From contig JAIXWV010000006.1 in the NCBI GenBank assembly GCA_027491115.1, positions 1 through 64,000 of the forward strand: a stretch of 64,000 nt of DNA, written 5' to 3'. Shown piece after piece: positions 8,057 through 17,600 of this stretch (the stretch's first letter is position 1; each line of letters starts with the position of its first letter). The notes below the pieces were generated by a model. That model made no database searches. It worked only from the letters and a program-made list of their open reading frames with translations, and was not told the origin of the DNA. The stretch is from Pseudomonadota bacterium. GTDB taxonomy: Bacteria; Bdellovibrionota; UBA1018; CAIMNF01. A program made the position numbers and the translations under genes.

Positions 8057-10054
8057 TTGTTGAGTTTGAAATTCGGGGTTTCCTCATCATGGGTCCTTCA
8101 AACGGTCCTGCTCCTGATCATTTCGGGATGTGGCAGGATCCGCATGGCCGATTTTGGACTCGATGGTGCATCCAGCTCCCCGACTGAATACACCAATCGA
8201 CCTTCAGCCCCTCCCGCGGGCCCCGGCCTGAACATCGTACGCCTGTCCCAAAACCCACCCTCCTCGATCGTGACCGGTGTGCAATTCACCGAAGAGCTCG
8301 AAATTTCAAATCCATCGCAAAGCATCCCCGTGACCATTACTGGAATTTCCGATAACCCCATAGCACAAGGTGCTGAGATGGATGTGCAAAACTGCCTGGG
8401 TGTGACCCTGATCGGGGCCACCACCTGTCGAGCCTTCATCCGCTATCAGGACGTCTCGGCAGGAGATGTGTTGGCCACTCCTTCATTCAACTATGACTTC
8501 ATCGAAAACGGAGTGACCTACAACGATTCTGCCGCTCATACGGTGCAAATGTCATGGGACACTCCGGCCACTGGCTTGACTCTATCGTATCCCAGCCAGT
8601 CTTTTTTTCTGACGGATCGCTCCTTTCCGCATTCGATGTCCCCGACCTACTCCTACACGGACCCCTACGGCTCGATCGATCTGAAGTTCGTCCCGACGGA
8701 TGTCAACGCGGTTCCAAGCGGTGTCATCATTGATCCTTCAACCGGCAAGGTGTCCGGAAAAATGGGCGCAGGAACGGCCTCCATCCGGGTGTGCTTAATG
8801 AAGAACGGTACCTTGACCCAAGTCTGTTCGAACGTTGCACTACGCGGGGTGGATGAGCTCAACATCCTGGCAGGAGCTTCGCCGTGTTCAGGCATGGGTG
8901 TGGCAGGAGACGGCAGCAGCACCTCCCCTTACCAGATCTCAACTGCCACCCAATTCAAAGACTGCATTCGATTGGAGCCGTCCAAAGCTTATATCCTGAC
9001 CGCCAACATTGACTTCACCGCATTTTCGATGGATCCGATTCCGACGTTTTCCGGATCATTTGACGGCCAGAACTTCACTCTTTCAAACTATTCCTACAAT
9101 GACGCACTCCCGGCCACTGGTTTGGGGCTTTTCCGGATTCTCAGTGCGGGAAGCGTGGTCAAGAACCTCGTCCTCGACAATTTCACACTTTCGGCCCCAT
9201 CAAAAGACTCCGTGGCCGTACTTGCAGGGGCGGCACACAACAGTTTGATTTCCAATATCACTGTCCTCAACAGTACGATCACCGCCGCATATGGCTTTGG
9301 AGGCCTGATCGGACTTTACACCGCTACCGCTGCAGACCTCTACGGCGGGGGAGCCGTGGATCTGATCAAAGTCTCGAATACCCAGTTACGCGATTCCTTT
9401 GCAGCTTGGAGCCTGGCAGGCGGAGCCATCGGAGTCGTATCCACCGACACGCTCATCAAGTTCAGCAGGATTTCTGTAACCGGCTTGTCGAGTAACAATA
9501 TTGGAAATACCCTGGGCGGTGTGATCGGAGCCTCCCAAATCGGGCATGACGTGGTGGGAGGAAAGCCTGCGGCCTCCATCTGGCTCGATGGAGCGGTTTC
9601 GACCGGAACCTTTTCTGGAGCCGACTTCGTCGGAGGAGTGATCGGATTCGCCACTGCCGGGGATCAGTTCACCAACATCGGTTCAGTGGCCACCGTGGGG
9701 TCTCCCTCGAGCGGAGGAGGACTGATCGGCGCCATGGGAGGAAATCCGGCCGCACCTACTCTGAACATCGCCTTGTCGAATTCATATTTTGCCGGAAGTG
9801 TGAGTGGAATTGCGAATCGAGGGCGGATTTTGGGTGATGCTCAATATCGGTCCTGGGCGGGCGCAGTTCCCATGACAGGCGTTTATGTGCTGTCCAGCAT
9901 CACCGGTGGTGACCAATGCGCGGGCAATGCCTCCACCATCACAGGCACCGCACCGGTTCCCTATTCGATCGCACAAATTCAGAATCCCAACTTGCTTTAT
10001 TTTTGGGGATTCCCGTGGACTTTTGCTCCAAGCACTTATCCCAGAATCTGGTGA
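8057..10054 (+). CDS. Surface lipoprotein with GLUG-like beta-helix region (paralog 2)
   Basis: 665 residues with a lipobox (LLIISGC). No in-frame ATG lies between the upstream stop at 8042 and the signal sequence, so a TTG start is required; 8057 is the first, others follow at once. Domain order matches the paralog at 4579-6606: anchor-type beta-sandwich, Ig-like segment (VPSGVIIDPSTGKVSG), then GNG/GDG-SS-PYQ start of a GLUG-like region (DIDF/NIDFTAF, FSGSFDGQNFTLSNYS, GLGLFRILSAGSVVKNLVL). Similarity extends to the C-terminus including the single-aromatic end. Cysteines are conserved between the two copies. Probably arose by duplication around the barrel gene between them. Role unknown. 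Confidence 0.8.
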   Translation: MLSLKFGVSSSWVLQTVLLLIISGCGRIRMADFGLDGASSSPTEYTNRPSAPPAGPGLNIVRLSQNPPSSIVTGVQFTEELEISNPSQSIPVTITGISDNPIAQGAEMDVQNCLGVTLIGATTCRAFIRYQDVSAGDVLATPSFNYDFIENGVTYNDSAAHTVQMSWDTPATGLTLSYPSQSFFLTDRSFPHSMSPTYSYTDPYGSIDLKFVPTDVNAVPSGVIIDPSTGKVSGKMGAGTASIRVCLMKNGTLTQVCSNVALRGVDELNILAGASPCSGMGVAGDGSSTSPYQISTATQFKDCIRLEPSKAYILTANIDFTAFSMDPIPTFSGSFDGQNFTLSNYSYNDALPATGLGLFRILSAGSVVKNLVLDNFTLSAPSKDSVAVLAGAAHNSLISNITVLNSTITAAYGFGGLIGLYTATAADLYGGGAVDLIKVSNTQLRDSFAAWSLAGGAIGVVSTDTLIKFSRISVTGLSSNNIGNTLGGVIGASQIGHDVVGGKPAASIWLDGAVSTGTFSGADFVGGVIGFATAGDQFTNIGSVATVGSPSSGGGLIGAMGGNPAAPTLNIALSNSYFAGSVSGIANRGRILGDAQYRSWAGAVPMTGVYVLSSITGGDQCAGNASTITGTAPVPYSIAQIQNPNLLYFWGFPWTFAPSTYPRIW

Positions 10055-10064
10055 CGGCGCCGGT

Positions 10065-10796
10065 TCACTTCGCCTCATCCTGTTTCGAACTTTTCCGGGT
10101 TTGCTCGTAGTTCTGGACTGCCTTGATGTAGTCGGTTTTCTGTTTCATGGAATCGGGTGTACCCGGACAACGATCGTCCCAGGGAGTATCGTAGCCACGA
10201 CAGTAGCACATGGCCGCCCTCAATCTTGCGGAGTCCGCGCGGGAACCGATCGAAAGCAGATCCTGCATCTCTTTTTTCCGAACACGGAGCACCTCTCCCA
10301 CCTCATCCCTGAAGCGCTGCCTGGAGTCAGGTTTTGAATAAGCCAAGGCCACCGGGTCCTGGCTTTTGAGTTCCAGATAACGGGAATATTCGGTGCGAAC
10401 CCCATCGCGTGCGCGTTCACCTTCATTCCTCAGTCTTTGGCGGGCCGATTCCACACGAGACAACTGCGCATCCATCCGGGCAGAATGGATGCTTCTGTAA
10501 CGATCCGCCACCCGCTCCCGAGCGTATTCTATGTCCGCCCCCACCATCCGGACAGCTGAACCGAGATCCCTCTGAAGCCTTGAGATCGGTCCCTCCTTGG
10601 AAATTAAGCGATCAGCCAAGCCTGTCTTGAGCTCGTGGGTTTCCAAGCCCTTGCCGTCACAAGCCAAGACCACCTGGGCCTCAATGACCGCCATCCGGTC
10701 ACGAAAGGTTTCCAAGGTGTTCAGCTCACCGGCTTGCGCAGAACTCCCCGTGCAAACCAGGCTCAGAATGAGTGCCCCAATCCCCAAAAGTACCAC
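10065..10796 (-). CDS. Exported coiled-coil protein, unknown
   Basis: 243 residues with a signal peptide ending near SSAQA-GE. The mature chain is almost all helix, with long charged heptad-like stretches (MDAQLSRVESARQRLRNEG, VGEVLRVRKKEMQDLLSIGS), then a cysteine-containing segment (AAMCYCRGYDTPWDDRCPG) and a charged tail. Likely periplasmic. The reading frame opens with GTG directly against an AGGGG site; a TTG three codons later has better spacing and would still keep a signal peptide. Convergent with the second lipoprotein, ten bases apart. No family recognised. Confidence 0.65.
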   Translation of the reverse strand: MVLLGIGALILSLVCTGSSAQAGELNTLETFRDRMAVIEAQVVLACDGKGLETHELKTGLADRLISKEGPISRLQRDLGSAVRMVGADIEYARERVADRYRSIHSARMDAQLSRVESARQRLRNEGERARDGVRTEYSRYLELKSQDPVALAYSKPDSRQRFRDEVGEVLRVRKKEMQDLLSIGSRADSARLRAAMCYCRGYDTPWDDRCPGTPDSMKQKTDYIKAVQNYEQTRKSSKQDEAK

Positions 10797-10855
10797 CCCC
10801 TGAACAGGATACTTGGCTCAAGCGCAGTGCGTCAAACTTGACCTTCCCCCCATTC

Positions 10856-10869
10856 AATAATCAATTATT
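10856..10869. promoter_or_regulatory. AT-rich palindrome in divergent intergenic region
   Basis: AATAAT-CA-ATTATT, a perfect 6-bp inverted repeat with a 2-bp centre, midway between the divergent genes starting at 10796 (minus) and 10924 (plus). A GTCAA-AC-TTGAC repeat lies at 10831-10842 as well. Either could be an operator; nothing identifies the regulator. Confidence 0.25.
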
Positions 10870-10923
10870 TCGGCTGATTTTTTTGACTGGCCAAGCGCCC
10901 CCAGTCGGAATAAAAGCTCAGCC

Positions 10924-11235
10924 ATGAAGTTTCTCTTGGTTCTAGTCCCCCTAATTTCTGCCACCGCCCTAGCCGAACCGGCTTCTGACACTTGCCGGCT
11001 CAAGGTGGTCAGTACCTCCCTCAGTGAAGGAGGAATTACGATAACCACCATTCGCTTCAAGACCATGGATCTCGACTCCTGTGTGGCCTTATGCAAAAGC
11101 GAAAGCCGACTCAAGAATGAAATCGAGACAGGACACCTGATCTTGTCTTGCCGATTGAAGCACAATGCAACAAACGGAACCGAGACCCGGCTCCGTCACC
11201 GCTTCCGGTTCAGACCGACTTCCGACTGCCCCTGA
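10924..11235 (+). CDS. Small secreted cysteine-containing protein, unknown
   Basis: 103 residues with a clear signal peptide (MKFLLVLVPLISATALA-EP). The mature part is about 85 residues with five cysteines (near 24, 53, 57, 76 and 102), including CVALC, and ends in a basic stretch RLRHRFRFRP. Looks periplasmic or secreted and disulfide-bonded. The last 40 bases overlap the 3' end of the convergent zinc transporter gene. No family recognised; the signal peptide and cysteines argue it is real. Confidence 0.6.
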   Translation: MKFLLVLVPLISATALAEPASDTCRLKVVSTSLSEGGITITTIRFKTMDLDSCVALCKSESRLKNEIETGHLILSCRLKHNATNGTETRLRHRFRFRPTSDCP

Positions 11236-12152
11236 TCCTGCACCCCTTCGCCGGTTTCAATTTGAATGGTGGAGTGATCCAAGCCGAAGTCCTCGCGCAC
11301 CAAGTGGGTTGCCTGACTGAGAATCTCTTCCCACGATCCGGGGCTCGAGATGGAGAGATGGCAACTGAGCACGGTGTGGGCACTGCCCACGTTCCAGACA
11401 TGAAGGTCATGCACCTCAGAGACGCCCTCGATTGCAAGCAGGGCTCTTTCGATTTCATCAAGATCGACTTCATCTGGCGCCGCCTGGAGAGCCAATCGGA
11501 CCGAGGATGACAACAAACCCCAAGTGCTCTTCAGTACCCAAATACAAACCCCGAGGCTGACGACCGAATCCACCCAGACCCATCCGGTCCAAGCGATCAC
11601 CGCGGCCGAAACGAGCACACCCACCGACACCAGGGCATCAGCCATCAAGTGCAGGTAGGCCCCTTTCAAGTTCAAATCGCTCCCCTGGTTCTTCAAGAAG
11701 AGCCAAGCAGAGCCGCCGTTGATCAGGATGCCGAGAGCGGCGAAAGCCATCGTCATGGTGGATTCGAGATGCATCGCCACACCACCTGAGAGACGACCGA
11801 TAGCCTCCCAAGCGATCATTCCCATGGCAAAAAGGATCAGAACAGATTGAAAAATGGGGGCGTAAGTGGAAGCCCCTTTCATTCCATAGGTGAACCGCCC
11901 CGAAGGCTTCCAATGCGAAACGCTCCAGGCAACCCAAGCCAACAAAAGTCCTGCCACATCTCCGGCATTGTGTCCGGCATCCGAAAGGAGGGCCAGCGAC
12001 CCGTATCGCCATCCGGCCCAGGTCTGAACTGCGACCAAAAGGAGATTCAAGCCGATACTCCACGCAAAGACTCCGCTCAAGTTGCCGGATTCCTCAGGAC
12101 CATGATGATGATGATGATGATGATGATGATGGTGGTGATGATCGTGCCCCAT
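11196..12152 (-). CDS. Cation diffusion facilitator (CzcD/ZitB-like zinc exporter)
   Basis: Inner-membrane exporter of Zn2+ and related metals in exchange for protons. 318 residues, with six membrane helices and a cytosolic C-terminal domain (DEIERALLAIEGVSEVHDLH, typical CDF dimer domain). Metal-site residues are visible in helix 2 (LLSDAGHNAGD) and helix 5 (HLMADALVS), the HxxxD/DxxxD arrangement of the family. The N-terminus is M-G-H-D followed by 13 consecutive histidines, an unusually pure metal-binding tail. The gene follows the cytochrome b561-like gene by six bases and is probably co-transcribed. Its 3' end overlaps the convergent small secreted protein gene. Confidence 0.93.
   Translation of the reverse strand: MGHDHHHHHHHHHHHHHGPEESGNLSGVFAWSIGLNLLLVAVQTWAGWRYGSLALLSDAGHNAGDVAGLLLAWVAWSVSHWKPSGRFTYGMKGASTYAPIFQSVLILFAMGMIAWEAIGRLSGGVAMHLESTMTMAFAALGILINGGSAWLFLKNQGSDLNLKGAYLHLMADALVSVGVLVSAAVIAWTGWVWVDSVVSLGVCIWVLKSTWGLLSSSVRLALQAAPDEVDLDEIERALLAIEGVSEVHDLHVWNVGSAHTVLSCHLSISSPGSWEEILSQATHLVREDFGLDHSTIQIETGEGVQDQGQSEVGLNRKR
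12102..12146 (-). repeat. CAT/CAC trinucleotide tract encoding poly-His
   Basis: Ten uninterrupted CAT codons on the minus strand (12102-12131) followed upstream by CAC and CAT codons give 13 histidines in a row. Slippage would change length in whole codons and not break the frame, so it could vary metal-binding capacity but would not switch the gene off. Confidence 0.9.
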
Positions 12153-12158
12153 AGTGGA

Positions 12159-12854
12159 TCAGTCCCGCTCCTCGCCCTCACCCAAAACCAGCGTGAAGCC
12201 CGCGATTTTCAAGGTCCGGGTCGGCGAATCGTAAGACCGGTAAATGCCGGTCGCAAGGCCGATCAGACTCAGCACCAACAGGACACCGGAAACCGGTTTG
12301 GCATCAGGAATAGCCTGACCGAGGGTATCCTGAGCTTTCCTCCCATCCACCATACTGAAAGCGATTCCATCTTTCTTACGAAGCAGATGGATCAACACAC
12401 CGGCCACGTGGGTGCCGGCCAGAATCAGAAAACCGTTCCCACACCATTCGTGGACTTCTTCTGCAATCTCTCCAGCCTGCCCGTTGACCATCAGAAGCCC
12501 GCTCAAGACCAGGCCGCTACCAAGAATCAACATCAGGACCGCCACCCAACTCGACGCGGGATTGTGACCTGCGGGTTCTTGATCCACGCCCCCGAAAAAC
12601 GACTTCAAATAGGAGAACAACGAAGAAACACCGAGACTGAAACCCGAAAACCGAGCATGAGCGGTGCCCATCCAACCCCATAGGATCCGGAATAGGATGA
12701 GGGATGACCACGCAAGACCGATCAGCATGTGGATTGGAAAACGGAAAGAATCCTCGTCTTGGGTTTTTGCGATCGCGAAGGCCAGCAAAAAACCGATGGC
12801 AAAGCTCCAGTGAAAAATCCGCGTGGGCCAATCGTAAACCAGCTTTTTGCGCAT
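12159..12854 (-). CDS. Cytochrome b561-family membrane protein
   Basis: 231 residues with four to five membrane helices. Early WPTRIFHWSFAIGF, then FPIHMLIGLAW and later EVHEW and GTHVAGVLIH supply the histidines expected to bind two haems in the Ni/Fe-hydrogenase b-type cytochrome/b561 family. These proteins pass electrons between the quinone pool and periplasmic partners. No hydrogenase, nitrate or thiosulfate reductase gene is next to it; instead a zinc exporter follows after six bases, so its partner is unknown. Confidence 0.85.
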   Translation of the reverse strand: MRKKLVYDWPTRIFHWSFAIGFLLAFAIAKTQDEDSFRFPIHMLIGLAWSSLILFRILWGWMGTAHARFSGFSLGVSSLFSYLKSFFGGVDQEPAGHNPASSWVAVLMLILGSGLVLSGLLMVNGQAGEIAEEVHEWCGNGFLILAGTHVAGVLIHLLRKKDGIAFSMVDGRKAQDTLGQAIPDAKPVSGVLLVLSLIGLATGIYRSYDSPTRTLKIAGFTLVLGEGEERD

Positions 12855-12963
12855 GGAGGATATCCTTTCCGGGTCCCATCTTCTCCGAAACCCTTTCGAC
12901 CGTCCACGGTCTTCTGAGATTCACCCTGTCAATCCTTTGAAGAGCAGGTAAGATCGGTTCAAG

Positions 12964-13617
12964 ATGGGATTGGCTCTTTTACTCGGTGCGCTCTTCGGAT
13001 TCTTCGGTGCGATTCCGGTCGCGGGCCCGGTATCGGCGATGATCGTCAAACTGGGTCTTCAACGGCGCGAATCCGAGGGCCGACTTCTCGCGGCCGGAGC
13101 AGCTTTAGCTGAGGCGGTTTATGTTCTTCTGGCCTGCCTCGGTTACGCCACCCTGCTTCAGGGCTTTCCCGTGGTAGACACTCTCGCCCGATCCCTGGCG
13201 AGCCTGATCCTGACAGGTCTCGGATTGTATTTTGTATTCAAAGCCGGATCCATCAAAAGCTCTCCTGACCATCCCCCAAACCAAAACCCCCTAAAAAAGG
13301 GGCCCTTTGGAATCGGATTCTTGATCAGCATCCTCAATCCGACCCTGATGGTGACCTGGACCACTGTTTTGGCGTGGATTCATGGTTGGCGGATGATCGA
13401 GCTGGCAGTTCTTGAATCGACAGCGTTTGCCACGGGTGCAGGCATCGGCAGCGTGCTGTGGTTCACTGGGATGCTCCGTTGGCTCTCACGCTCGGGCGAT
13501 ACCCTCCCGGAGTCTACCATCATCCGTCTCATTCAAGGAACAGGATGGCTACTGATCGCGCTCGGACTCCACGGAATCAGGAGCTCACTCTTCAGTCATC
13601 AGTTTCTTTTTTTGTGA
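12964..13617 (+). CDS. LysE/RhtB-family exporter
   Basis: 217 residues, six predicted membrane helices, the usual size for amino-acid exporters of this superfamily. The first helix GFFGAIPVAGPVSAMIVKLG and the central KKGPFGIGFLISILNPTLMV carry the family pattern (G-x-x-x-x-x-NP). A charged loop with a run of Pro and Asn separates helices 3 and 4. Divergent from the cytochrome b561 gene, convergent with the next gene, with ends overlapping by 19 bases. Substrate unknown. Confidence 0.82.
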   Translation: MGLALLLGALFGFFGAIPVAGPVSAMIVKLGLQRRESEGRLLAAGAALAEAVYVLLACLGYATLLQGFPVVDTLARSLASLILTGLGLYFVFKAGSIKSSPDHPPNQNPLKKGPFGIGFLISILNPTLMVTWTTVLAWIHGWRMIELAVLESTAFATGAGIGSVLWFTGMLRWLSRSGDTLPESTIIRLIQGTGWLLIALGLHGIRSSLFSHQFLFL

Positions 13618-14630
13618 TTGGCCGGGTTGTAGAGCATGAACTTCATGCCCACGCTGTTCCCCATGTAACCGAGACGGTAGGACTGGGTTCCATCCTCAAA
13701 TCCGTGCTTCAACTGGAATCCGCTGAGTTTGTGTTCGTAAAACACTCCGAAGCGTTCCTTCTTGGTATTGAATTCGATCCGATTAGTCAAACTGCCACCG
13801 AATCCTTGGACCCGGAAGGCATCTTGATCTGCAGGCGTCACTTCACCAGTTTCGGGGTCCCGAACCCGACTCACATTTCCGCCAATCATGACTCCGGCTG
13901 ACACGGAGGGCACATAGGTCAAATTCCCGTACCTCGAATCCAGTAGCTTGAAGCGATGGCCATACCCCCCCTCGAGGGTGATCTGCCGGTAGGTATTGCG
14001 GTTCTCTACAATCGGTACCGCCATTGGACCGTTCACCGCAACTCCGTCCACTGTTCCGACCATGGTCTTCACCTGACCGTCTTTCTGAAGGTACTTCGGG
14101 TGGAATGATGTCAGAAAAAACTCGTTTCCATTCTTTTCGATACTGACTGTGAAAGTGTTCGAAGGTTCATCAATGAACTGAAAGGGATTCCGTCCTTCTT
14201 CGTCCCAGTAAGCCGGATTGAAGTAGCTCCGTGACCCGCGCTCCGCCCACTCGTAGTCCTTCACCTCGACCTGATAGCGAGATGAATTGAACTTCACATC
14301 AGAATGGAAGTAGGTCGTAAAGGAATGACTCGCATAGAGACGGATCTTCCAACGATCGGCGACCGGGGTGGGACTCGGAAGGGGATTGGATGCACAGGCG
14401 GGGGTATCGCCGACTTTTGCCAAGGCCGGGAGGGTGACTTTGGCTTCGGCCTCCGCCTCGGCCTCCAGATAGTGGTGGCAGAATCCGTTGTCGATGACGA
14501 CCAAACCCGCGGGGGGAGGTGCCTCGCTACAAAGAGACTTCAATTCTGGAAGCCCTTCATTCACTTGAGCACGAACTTCGACCGAAACACCGAGAAACAA
14601 AAACAAGATGGAGATTGAAGATGGTGTCAA
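13599..14630 (-). CDS. Predicted outer-membrane barrel in operon with the Ig-repeat lipoprotein
   Basis: 343 residues, signal peptide ending near EVRAQ. An N-terminal region with three cysteines and an EAEAEAEA tract precedes strands typical of barrels (RLGYMGNSVGMKFMLYNPAN at the end; GYGHRFKLLDSRYGNLTYVP inside). The start must be TTG: the frame is closed by a stop at 14643-14645, which is the stop of the preceding 1769-residue gene in the same frame; AGGA lies seven bases before the TTG. Only 12 bases separate it from that gene, so the two are almost surely one operon and may act together at the surface. Confidence 0.75.
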   Translation of the reverse strand: MTPSSISILFLFLGVSVEVRAQVNEGLPELKSLCSEAPPPAGLVVIDNGFCHHYLEAEAEAEAKVTLPALAKVGDTPACASNPLPSPTPVADRWKIRLYASHSFTTYFHSDVKFNSSRYQVEVKDYEWAERGSRSYFNPAYWDEEGRNPFQFIDEPSNTFTVSIEKNGNEFFLTSFHPKYLQKDGQVKTMVGTVDGVAVNGPMAVPIVENRNTYRQITLEGGYGHRFKLLDSRYGNLTYVPSVSAGVMIGGNVSRVRDPETGEVTPADQDAFRVQGFGGSLTNRIEFNTKKERFGVFYEHKLSGFQLKHGFEDGTQSYRLGYMGNSVGMKFMLYNPANHKKRN

Positions 14631-14642
14631 TGAATGGTCCTC

Positions 14643-17600
14643 TCAGTCGGGGGAGAATTCGGTGGTCTTTAGAGAGCTTGCATAATTCGAGGTCGAAATA
14701 TTTCTGACCGTCTGGGAAATCCTAAGCTCATCCATAGACCCATTAAACTGCCGATGAGTTCCGCTAGCCGTGGTGCTGGCATTTGCACCAATTCTAAGTG
14801 GAGCCGTTGTCGTCGAGAGCTGGGTAATTGAGGATCCAACGACAACGGATGAGTTGAGTGTGGAAACACTACTACTAGTGGTTCTCAACCGATAAAACTT
14901 AACTGTTCCGGAATTCCATGTAACTGCAAGGTAATACCACGGGCTGTCTTTGTCTGGATCTCCAAGAGAAACGGAGGAAGAGCTCCGATAAACCGAGACA
15001 TTGGTTCCATTCTGACTCACCGCCATCTCTAGGTGGTACTTGTCACTTCTATTAAAAATACGAAAATCCCAGGAATGCAAATTCCCGGCTGTCCCATTGC
15101 CTGACTTCGAAACTAAGGTGATGGACTGATCCCTTCCTGGGCGCACCTTGAACTTGAACCAGCCCTCAATAGTCAAAGTTTGTCTGCCCTGATCGAGTGC
15201 ACTATTGGTGGTTGAGGCTGAAAGCGAATGCGGCGTCGAGGTGGTGGTCGGGAAGCCAAGCGCCTCTTTTTTGGAGCTGAGGGACAGCCCAGAGGTGTCG
15301 TGCCAAAACTGGTGCGGTGTCGCAGCTGGTGACAGAGAGGCAGTCCCGGACAAATTGTGATTCAACCCTGCCAAAGTAGTGTAGTTCCCACTATCAGCCC
15401 ATTTTGCAGCCGAAGTGGTTCCGTTGAAGCGATAAAGCGCGAGAGTGTTGTAGGCGGCTTGAGTCCACGTCCTCGTCACATCCCTCACATTCCCTGCCGA
15501 ATCAGTCGCTCTCACTGAAAAAGTATGGGATCCATTTGAAAGGCCGGTCAAATTTTGCGGCGAATTGCAAGAAACATAAGGGCCAGAATCCAACTTACAC
15601 TGAAAACTTGCCGACTCATTCGCTGAGAACACAAAAGAAGCGGTGGTACTCACATTTACAGAAGACGGTGCAGGGGCAGAAGAAAAAGTAACCGTGGGAG
15701 CCACGGTGTCCCGCACCCAGGTCCTGCCCACTGCCGACGAAGTCAGAGACAAAAGCTTTTGTACCAAGGTCATGGCAAATGTACCATCCGAGCTTTTTGC
15801 CACTTGAAACGAAAAACTACCGTTTGCACCACAGGTTTGAGTCAGAACTCCCGCAGGCGATACCACATCCGAAGCACTGACCCCCGCCAAAACCACATCG
15901 TATCCGGTCGTACAGGTTCCGTTTAGATTATAGGTTGAGGAGTTGTTGGTCAGCGGCGACACCAGAGGAGTAGATACCCCCGGGGGAGCGATCGCAGAAC
16001 TGTTGCGCCCCCAAGAAAACGAAACACTTCCTGAGGTATTTCCAGCCACATCGGTTTGCGAGAGTGTAAATGGATAACTACCATCCACACTTTTGCTAAC
16101 GGAAACTGAGAAATACCCCCCCACAGAACAAGTCGTGTTCAAAGTTTGAGCTGCTGCTGAATCGGTAACATTGACTCTGGCATTGGGATCACAGATGCCT
16201 GTGATGGTGAGATTTCCAGGAGCGATGTATGGGCTGACACTCGGGTTGATCAGGGAAGGGGGCGAAGGCGCGGTGGTATCCCGAACCCAGGTGAACGCAG
16301 CATCTGCAGAAGTTGCTCCAGTATTCGGATCCTCCTGATTAAAGGATAAGTGGTAAACCCCATCTGTGGATTTCTGGATGACGAATGTCACCGGACTCGA
16401 GTTGCAGGTCTGAAATAAGCTATTCGCGGGTGAAGAAACCTCTGTCTCGATCACATCCCCACCTAGGGAGACCGTCCCTCCCCGAGCAGTATCGCAGGTC
16501 ACCCTGAGAGTAAGCGAGGATCCTCTCGAGTAATACGGATTGCTCGAAGGTGCGGGCGACGCGGTCACCACAGGAGTGAAGGGAATAGTGGTGTCGCGGG
16601 TCCACGCAAATGTCAGAGTCGGAGACGCATTACCTGCAACATCGGTTTGTTGAATCAAGTAGGAATAATTCCCATCCGCACTCTGACTGACTGAAAAAGA
16701 ATAAGAACCGAGCGGACTACAATCACCCGACCTCGAGGCAGAGCCTGTCACAACCACCACTGCAAGAGGCTCACACGAAACACTGATCGTGAGATTGGTG
16801 TCGCCTGAGTTGTAGGGATTGTCGGCAGGAGAGTCGACTGTCACCATGCCCGGGGAAACGGTATCCCGGATCCATTGTGCAGTAGAATTCGCCGACACAT
16901 TTCCTGCCAAATCGACTTGATTGACGAAGTAATCGTAAGTTCCATCGGCGGTCTCAGTCACGGTGAACGAAAAACTTCCCCCTGCAGAGCATGTCAAGGA
17001 GGCTTGCGGAGTATCCCCAGAGATGACCACCGAGTTCCCGGCGCCGCAGGTTCCTGCTACCACAAAGCTACTTCCATTGGCCGTTCTGGGCGAACTTGCC
17101 GGCGTCGTGATGACCGGTGCCGCAGGTGCGACTGTATCCCGATTCCAAACCACCGACGCTGCGCCTGAGTAGATCGCTGAGACACTTCTCTGCCGGATAC
17201 TGAAGGAATGAGCCCCATCGAGTGTTTTTGTCACCGAGAAACTGAATGCGCCACCCGAGCAAGCTTGGCTGAGAGTTGCCCCCCCTGTGACCTCAACAGT
17301 GTTTCCATTAGTACAAGTTCCTGCCAAGACCAAGGTGTCCGAATTCGAATAAAGAGGGTTCGAGGCTGGCGACGACATCACCGGAGTGAGAGGGATCGCG
17401 GAACTCCGGGTCCACGAAAGCGAAGTCGACCCGGACGCATTTCCCGCAGCATCGGTCTGCACGAAACCAAACGAATAATTGCCGTCCGAACTCTTTGTGA
17501 CCGTGAACGTGAATCCGCCACCACTACAGGTGACAGAGCCGGTCGATGCCCCGCTCATTTGAATCAGCGCTCCCGTTTCACAGGTACCTGAAATGGTGAG

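Noticed and set aside
12102-12146. Phase-variable microsatellite
   Set aside because: The unit is three bases and in frame, so slippage changes histidine number only.
11847-12683. 278-codon plus-strand frame opposite the zinc exporter and cytochrome genes
   Set aside because: Contains a poly-Met run from the CAT tract read backwards and no recognisable fold; both minus-strand genes are well supported.
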